From Streptomyces xantholiticus (GTDB lineage Bacteria; Actinomycetota; Actinomycetes; Streptomycetales; Streptomycetaceae), in the NCBI RefSeq assembly GCF_014651015.1, contig NZ_BMWB01000003.1, forward strand, positions 30,561 to 94,560: a DNA stretch of 64,000 nucleotides, in the 5' to 3' direction. The number at the start of each line of letters is the position of its first letter. Within the stretch, counting starts at the first letter, position 1. Both the position numbers and the translations under genes were made by a program. Below, one piece after another: positions 54,501 to 63,500 of this stretch. The notes beneath the pieces were generated by a model. That model had not been told where the DNA came from and did not search any database. It worked only from the letters and a program-made list of their open reading frames with translations.

Positions 54501-57500
54501 CGCATGGACTCTCGGCCTGAGGCGGCCCTTGCCGCGACCCCCCGTGGCGGTCGAGCGTGGGACCGGTCGGGGGTTCGCGGAGGCGACGCGGCCATTGCGG
54601 GAGCACATTCGGGCGGCGTCCCGCAGTCAGGTTGCGGATGTCGAGTTGGCCGTGGTGGCGAACCCTGACGGTCGTGTTGATGTTGCGGTTCTGGTGCCCG
54701 GTGCGTCGGAACCTGTGACGATGGGGCCTGCGGCGGAGGTCACACACGCTCTGGTTGTGTATGAGAGCGAATCCGTTCTGCAGTGTCATGTACGTGTGCT
54801 GGGGGTGTATCGAGTCAGGGCGGCGCAGTTGGCCGCTGCTTACGCGTACGCGGAGCAGAGTTTTGAGTCCAGTGGTGATCTGGTGGGTTCCGATGGCCTC
54901 GGGTTCGCCGGGAGGTTTGTAGCCAAGGCGCTGGGGCTGGAGTGGGCGAATCGAGGCGCGGACGCGCGTCAGGCAGTCGAGGGGGTGACGCGTGAGTGGA
55001 ACTGGGATTGGGCTGATGGCGTTGCGCCGCATGTGGCCCTCACACCTGAGGACCATGAGGCGGTGGACAGGGCGCGGCAATGGGTGGCCAGGGATCCGAT
55101 GGCTGCTCGGGTCCATCTGGCGTGGGCACGTTACCGGGTGGCCTTCGACCATCAGCGTCCGCTGATTCTGGGCGCACCGTCGGCGGCGGAACTGGAAAGG
55201 TGGTCGCTGCTCAGTCATTTTTCCTTCCTGGTGGGCAAGGTGGCTTTCGAGAGCGGCGAGAACGCCGCCGCCGAGTTGTCTCATGAACTGGGGATCAGGT
55301 ACAGGACTCTGCGTGTTCCACGGCCCACGGGCGCGACGGCGCCGCCGGTGGATGGTGGAGTGGAAGACAGCGGTCGGGCCGGGGAGGCTCCCGACATGAA
55401 CCCGGGTGCTGAGGGCGGTGCGTGGCAAGGACTGGGATCCATCGGCCAGTCCGAGTTGGAGGGGTTGGTCCGGCGTGAGCTGGAACGGTTGGCCGGTGCC
55501 GCCCGCTCTGCCCGAGTGGTGGGTGATCCCGAATTCGCCATGCGGCTGCGGGAGGCCTTCGACGGGCTGGGCCCGGTGTGGCACTCACAGCCGTTGCCAC
55601 GCCGTGCGGGCCTGGTGGCCAACTTCCTGCTGACAGATGACTATTTCCCGCTCAAGGGCGGTGCTCCTCACCGGGACCAAGACGGCAGCCGTCAGGCGGA
55701 ACAGGCTGCCGGGAGTTCCCGTCCTTCCGGGGAGGAGGCGCTGACTCAGGAGCGGTATCCGGGGCCCACGACCAGTCAGCAAGGAACGGAGCCACGCAAC
55801 AACCTTGCCGACACCGTGCGGCCCACCAGCACGGTGCCGGACACAGTGGCCGCGCAAGAACGGGCGCCTGATCCGGCCCCGGCACGGAGGACCGAGCCCG
55901 CCGAGGGCCCGGGGACCGTGAACCAGCAGGCTGCGCTCCGGGACCGGGAGGCCATCGAGAACGCGCGTCTGCTGAACGCCGCCCTCGACCGGCATCGGCC
56001 GCCGCGGCTGGACGAGACCATGCAGCCGCCCGGTCCGCTCCCCGGGCCTGTGGTGTTCGATGACGGCAGCCGCCTGCCGGAGTGGCTCACCCACCCCACT
56101 GATACGAACTACGGCAACGGCTCGGCCACCTTGCGCGGGATCGACGAGGTCGTGGCCCACATCACCGAGACCGCGAACGTCCCTCAGGGGAAGGGGAAGA
56201 AGCGAACCGATCCGGCAGCCGCGCTCAAGCGCGCGCTGCTGCACACCCCGCGTCAGTTCACCGGCGACGGCTGGGAATCCCCGCCCTTCCTGGACGCCGC
56301 CGGAACGATTCGTGCGCTGCATGTCGTGACCCGTCCGCACCACAACTGGGAGCGGTTCAGCGAACCCGCTTCCCCGGTGAAACTCGACGACGCCCAGCGC
56401 AGCCAGATCACCACCGGGCGAGCCCGCTCCCTGGGGACCACACGCCAGTTCGCACCTTCCGTCGGTGTCGGTCCAGCCATGGGTGTCTTCGCCGGCTTCG
56501 GCCGCCTGGGACTGGGCATCGGACGCACCCACGGCTACGACTTCAACACGGTCAACCAGAATGTCAGCCAGGCCGAGACCCGCACCACCGGCGGGACGCA
56601 TCTCCACCTGACCGACGTCCAGTACGACGTCACCGTGCGTACGTACACCAAGCCGCACCGCGCCTGGTATCACAGGTTCGGCCTGGGCCGCCGCAGTGAC
56701 GGCAAGCAGGTGAAGTCCTCACCGGACGACTTCACCTTTGGCGTGCACAACGGGCTCGTCGTCCGCCTCTCCGACGGAGTGACGACCGAGCTGGGCGATA
56801 CCATCGCCCCGCGCGGGCTGCGGTTGGGCCCGGAATCGGACTACCGGATGGTCCGTACCGAAGGCGTACTGTCCGTGGCCCAACTCCGGGACGACGCGCT
56901 GCGGACAGGAGGCGCGAAAGAGGGCAGCAGCGCGCACCAGGAGATCACCCGGTTCTTCACGAGCGAGCATTTCCAGCAGATCGCGGAGCGGCTGTCTCAC
57001 GGTCCGGTGCCCGGGCCGCTACTGGTCAGCGATGATGCCGCGCGCACTCCGCTCGGTGCCTTCGCGGTGGAGCGGGCGGTACCGGTGCGCGGACGGTTGC
57101 TGTCGGAAACCGAGGCGGCCGAGATGCGCAGCACCCTCCAGCAGACGGTCAAGAACGAGCGGACTCGCACCCTCGCCGACAGCCAGGAGATCTATGGCGT
57201 GGTCGGGCCGAGTTTCACCCCGGAAGACGTCGGACTGCCGGTCGGCTGGCGCATCATGGTGGGCTTCTTCGGCAGGATCGGCCGCGTCACCGTTCATGCC
57301 GCGGGCTTCGGTGGTTCCGCCGCCCTCAAGACAGTCGGCAGGGTGAAGGACGTGCCGACCGATCTGTATGCAGTCGAGAAGAAGGTCGTCGTTCGCTGGA
57401 TCGGCAGCAACGTGGCGAAGGAATACACCATACGGACGTTGGACCGTATGACGCGTGCCGAGGCACGCCGCCTGGCGGGCTGGGACGACGGTTCCCAGCT

Positions 57501-60500
57501 GCGGGGCGAAGCCGCGGCTGTCCCTCAGCCACCGGCGTATCTTTCCGAGGACGATCCCGGAATGCTGGGCCCCAGCCGTGTTGAAGCGTTCAGTTGGGGC
57601 AACGGTGCACAGGCCCAGCCGGCGGCGGAACGCACGACCGGGGCGAGTACCGGGACGGGGAGTGTTCCAACGGGGCGCACGCTGCTGGAAAGCTTCACCG
57701 ATCAGGTTTTGTGTGAGACCGCGAAGCGCTGTCCCCGCACGGTCGCGCCTCTGAATGAGGGGGGCCCGGAAGACACCCGGTGGCGCAGCAAGGACCACTA
57801 CCGCATGGCGCTGCAGAACACCCTGACGATCATCAACTCGCTGAGCTACCACAGCATGGCGGGGAATCTGGAAGCGCTGATCACCACCGGCGTACGCATC
57901 GAATTGCTGGAGCCCGGACGGTTCACCCGCACCCACCGGTACCTGTGGATCGACGGCCGGGCGACGAACCGGACGTACCAGGGCACTCAGAAGGAAGTGT
58001 CGCTGCGGCACAGCGCTCCCGGCACCGACAAGCTGGACGGATCACGTACCGCGAGCCGTGCGACCGAGGAGGGGGTCGACGTCGGCGTCTCGATCCGCGA
58101 CACTGCCCGCGACGAGCTCGGATTCCCACTCCACAGAGGCCTCCTTCAGCTGGGACCGCACTGGAACCAGCGGCGGGGCGACAGGACAGGTTACGGAGCG
58201 ACCGCTTCGTTCGAGTCCATCTCGGTGACCGCGGCACCGTCGCATCTGTACGCCTACGACCTCGAACTCACCGCGGAACTAGGCGGCTACTGGCGCCCGC
58301 GCGGGCTGTGGCGCGGTATGGGAACCCTCGGCCTGCTGGGCACCCACTGGTTTGTCCGCGGGGAACCGACGGTGACACTCATCGGCGGCACGGCGGATTC
58401 CTCCGTCAAGGGCAAGGTGCTGCTGTCCGTGCCCGACCAGTACACCCCACCCGGCGGCAAGCCGAGCGGAACGGGCCAGGCAGGCTTCGCCGATGGCGAA
58501 CCGGAAGCCGCAGGTAGGGCGTCCTCGAACTCCGTGGAGCCGGAGACCCTGGACCCGGACACGGCCAAGGCCTTGGCGTACGGCTCGGAGAACGCCGCGC
58601 AAGGCGAGCAGCCATTCCACGGTCACCAGTACCAGACCATCGGCCTCGCCGCCCACAAGGAGCTGAGCAAGGCAGCCGAGTCCGTCATGGCCAAAGCCTC
58701 CAGCGATTCCTGGCACTTCACTCAGGCCGGAGCTCCGGCGAACGACGCGGTCGCGCGCGCCCTGCTGCCCCATTCCCTGACGGCGGGCAGTGACGTCAGC
58801 ACCGGTGCCACCGGCGTCCGGCTGACCGGCCTGTTCGGAAAGGGCTCTTACCTGGACAGGCTCGGCACCATGATCCACCGCGTGCGGCTGGTGAAGCCCA
58901 CTGTGATCTCGGACGCCGTCAAGCTGGACACCGAACAGCAGGTCTCGGCCGAACTGCAGGCATCGGGGGCAGGGATACGTACCCGTACCTTCTCACTCAC
59001 GGGCATGGCCGCATTCCTCAGCCTGCACGGCGCCACTGTGCCCCCGGCCCTCGGCACCTACGCCATAACGGGAGGCGGCGGCCGGTCCCGGGGCACCGTA
59101 ATCACCACCGCGCGCAATGTCACCATCGAGAACGCCCAAGAGGACGGTAACCACAAGTACCTCGTAAGCGCCGCCGCCCGGCACGAAATGCTCGCCTCGG
59201 TGGATTCCAGGGGCCTGACGTCCCCGCTGCACGGGCTGCTCACCCTGTTCCGCCAGGTCTGGCAAGGCATGCGCGTGACCATCCCGCAAGGCTGGATCGG
59301 CGCGATCCCCGAGCGGGTCGCCCATCGTCTGAAGCTGGTCGACGATGGAGTGGGGGAGGTGCCGCTCTACACCGAACAAAGGTGGAGCCGCCCGGCCTGG
59401 GCCGTGGAGGCGTCGCTCGGCAGTTTCCCTGTCAACACGCTCGACGCCACACTCGTAGTGGCCGCGTTCGACAAGAAACTCGCCGCTTTGGGGGTCAGCG
59501 ACACCGAACGGGAGCGGGTGCGCAGCCTGGTGACTCCGCGGGCCATGCGGTCGTTGCGAGGTCAGATGTCCGGATCCGGAGCCGTCGCGCGTGCCCGCGC
59601 GGGACGGTGGCAGATGCCGGTATGGACGGACAAGACGACCCTGGACATCGGAGGCCGAACCGTGCCGGTCCGCGTCCAGCTCCTTGCCGGGGAATCGACG
59701 TTCGACGGCCTCGGGCACAGTGTCGTTCTGACCGACAACCGGATCGCGACCGAGAGCCTCGAGGCCACCACGACCACCACCGGGTCCCGCAGTGCCGGAG
59801 TGCTCGCACGAGAAGGCGTACGGACCGGCGACAATGTGATCCGGGCAGCCGGAGCCGGCTACTCGGAGACAGGCGCCGACCACCGGACGACGACCACAGC
59901 CGAGCCGCAGGAAAGGGCCGTCACCCAGAACTTCAAGTTCGACGAGCCGCACGCCGAGTACCTCACTCCCTACCGGCTGAGGCTGAGCATCGACATCGAC
60001 GGCGTTCCACCGGAGGAAGGCAGCATCGGCATCCTGCGCGAACAGGTGCCGCTGAGCCTGACGACGCCCGACCCCGACGCCAATGCGGCGCCGACTCCCG
60101 CCGCGGATGCCGGTGCGGGTTTGAATGCCCGGGCCACACCCGTAGCTGCGGACACGGCCACGCGACCGGTCGCGGAAGGGGAGGGCACGGATGCGCGGCA
60201 TGCGCAGGCGGTCCCCGCCCGCCCCGGTGATGCCTTTGATCCCCTGGGTGTGCCTGAACTGCCGCGGCCCGGGCGGGCCGTGATCGTGTGGGAGGGGCAG
60301 GTACAGCTTCAGGCCGTGCTCGACTGGCGACGGGACCGCTCCGTGCCGACCGGGCTTACCTCCGACAACTTCCAGGTACGCAAAGTGGTGGGTCTGGGGA
60401 ACCTCAAGGACGCCTCCGACATCACCGTGGCGACCGCGTACGGTCTCCTGCCCCGCCCGAGGGCGAAGCTGACAGGTGACGAGCTCGACTCCGCAGTCCA

Positions 60501-63500
60501 ACGCGCCCGGCGCACAGACTTCACCCGGCCCGGCACCGCCCCGGCATTGGCACTGGAGAACGCTACCAGTGACGCCGCCTTGTCCGGCTTCTTCCTGGAG
60601 GCCCTCAGCGAGGACGGTTACCAGGTGCCGGGTCTGGCCGATGCCCCCATCGTGGGTGACACGCGGGGGGACTACCGGCTCTATGCCAGACCCGACTTCA
60701 CCCGTGCCCGGCTGCTGACGGTGGCTCCCGCAGCTGGGATGGACGGAGGTGTCAAGCTGACCTCGGGCCAGGAGATGACACTCGACTATTCCGGCGCGCA
60801 TGACACGTCACTCAACTCCATACCCTTGTTCATGACGTCGCAGGCCGGATCGGTCGTCCCCGGTCCGTCAGGCACGCTGCTCAACAGCAGGGAGGGCGAC
60901 AGCGCCAAGGTCGGCCGCAGCGCCGCTCCCTACACCAACCTCAAGCCCACCACCTCCTCGGCGATGCTGTTCGCCATACCGACCGACTGGCTCGGTATCG
61001 CCGAGGTGCACCACACGATCCGCGACAGCCGGATGGGCAAGGCCGCTCATCGCATGCTCGGCCCGTTGGGCAGGATCAATCCGGGACCGCGGGCCGCCGA
61101 AGCGCAGACGTACACGCTCGCCTGGGTACGCGAGGACGCCGCCCGCGCGTGGGGCCTGATCGACGACCGCAATTTCCCGTCACAGGTGGCGGAAGCCTGG
61201 GAGGCAGTGAAGGCGGCCGGCGACGCCTGGGCCGCCGCGGACCAGGCGTACTGGAACAAGCGTCGCACCTTCGGCGCCGCCCACTCGGAACACCGGGCAC
61301 TGCCCGCCCGGATCACGACGGCGCGCCAGACCGGTGCTGCGCCAGGCCCCGCAGCCGGACGTCAAGGCGAAGCCGCCTCCGGCAGCGCATCCGCTGCCAC
61401 GACAGGCACCGCGACGGACACCCCCGCCGGTGTCGAGCAGCGGGACGCCGCAGCGGAAGCCGGTTCCGGCGAAGCCACCGCGGCACCGCAGAGCGTTCAG
61501 GAATTGCAAGCGCAGAGCGTTGAGGAATGGGAAGCCCAGAGGGCGGCCAGGGACGAAGAGGTGCGCAGGCTGCGGGAGGAGGAGCTCGCCGAACTCCTGG
61601 AGTCGGCCAAGCGCGCCGCCAAGGAGTTCCACCGGGTCCGTTACGAGACCGATCGGATGACCCGCTGGCACCAACTGCCCGCAGAACCGCCGGAAGACGG
61701 GTCGGCCGAGCTCCGACAGGGGCTGCCGGAGCCTCCCCCCGTCGCCTTCACAGCACCAGCCATGGAAGACAAGTCCGCCGGACACCCCCGTTTCACCCAG
61801 CCCGAGGACGAGCCGAACTCCCTTGTCTCACCGGAGGGCCAGGCCTTCGTCGTTCACGACGTCCCGAAGGACGGTCAAGGATTCTTCCACGCGCTCGGCG
61901 AAGCCCTGTGGCACGTCGCTCCCGGACATCCCAAGCTGCCCGCGGCCGGCAGCCCGGAAGCCCGGGCCGCGGCGCTGCGCCAACTCCTGGCCGACCAGCT
62001 GGCCCAACCGGACAACCGGGACCTGTGGGCCTTCGCGGCTCCTGACACGGTCGACACGTTCACCGCGGAGGAACTGTCGGCCTCCGGCATCCTCCTTCCG
62101 GAGGGCTCGACCGCCGCGAAGGAATTCAAGGACGCGCAACGGCTCTCACCGTACCTTTCGCTTCCCGACGAGCAGCGAGGGCCCCTGGCCGTCGCCGGGC
62201 TGCGGCGCCCCGGTGACGCACCCGGCGAGGCCGGCTGGAACCAGGCCGCGGCCGACCTGCTGCCCGCATTGGCGGCGCGGACGCTCCAGGTCCAGGTCAC
62301 CGTGGTCGGCGACGACGGCTCCTTCGTCACGTTCTCGCCCTCCAGGCCGGACACCGCAGACCACGAGCGCTCCTCCGGCGGTCCCGCACCGTCTCCGTCC
62401 GACCCGGGCGATGCGCCGTCCGTGGTACTCAGGCTCGCGGAGCAGCACTACCAGGTGGCGCTACCGGAGGGAACGGCACCGCACTACTGGCCCGCCGGCA
62501 CCGTTGCCGGCAGCGACACGGAACCCACTGCCGATGCGGACCCCGGCCCGGTGCTGACCCGCCCTGCGCATGCGAAGGCGCCGTGGGACAAGGAGCGGGG
62601 CTCCGACGCATGGCGCACGTCGGGCGACGGAAGGACCGTCACCGGGCCCGACGGAACCCTGTACGACCTGTGCTCGCCCGGCGGCGCGGGCAACGGCTTC
62701 TGGCACGCGCTGGAACTCGCCGTGCCGTCGCAGAACCTCCGGGCGCCACACGATTTCCTGACCCGCCGGTCGCCGCTGCCCGGCACGGTCCCCGACGGAC
62801 TCCCCCTCCTCGCCCCACAGGAATCGGCGCAATTCACCACCGCTCGGGAGGGCGAGGACGGCATGGCCAGGCTCCGGACCGCGGAGGGGCAACTCGCCGA
62901 CAGCGAGACAACCGCCTTGATCCGCGCCCAGCTCGCGGCCGGCCGCGGATGGAACGAGACACTCACCCGGAGCGCACTGGCCGTCGCCGCGGAGGAGTAC
63001 CGGGCGGAGATCACGCTGGTGTACGAGGACGGTACGTGCCGAACGCACCGGCCGGCCGGCGAGACGCCGCGCCGCGTCACGCTCTACCAGCGCGGCAACG
63101 AGTACTTGCTCGCCGAGCCCCTTGTCGGCGCCACCGCGACGTCCGAACCTGCGGACCGCACTCCTGGGACAGAGCCGGACCAAGGAGAGCCGCGGCTACA
63201 CCGGCACCCGCAGGAAAGGTCCGGGCAAGCGCGTGGCGGGTCCGCACAGCGGACCTTGACCGAAGACAACCTGACGGAACGAGACCTGACTCCCGAGGTG
63301 ACGGAGTTGCTCACCGCCTCGGAGGCGCTGGCGGTGCGGGTGGCCGAGAGGGACGTGGCGGGCCTGGCCTGTCGTCCGGAGCTGCAGGCCACCTGGCAGC
63401 TCACCAGCGACGTAGCCTTGGGGGATGTGGGTCTGAGCCCACTGGACACCGCCCGGCTGGTGATGCGCCGACCCGACCTGTTCGGGCGCGCCGCGGCGGC

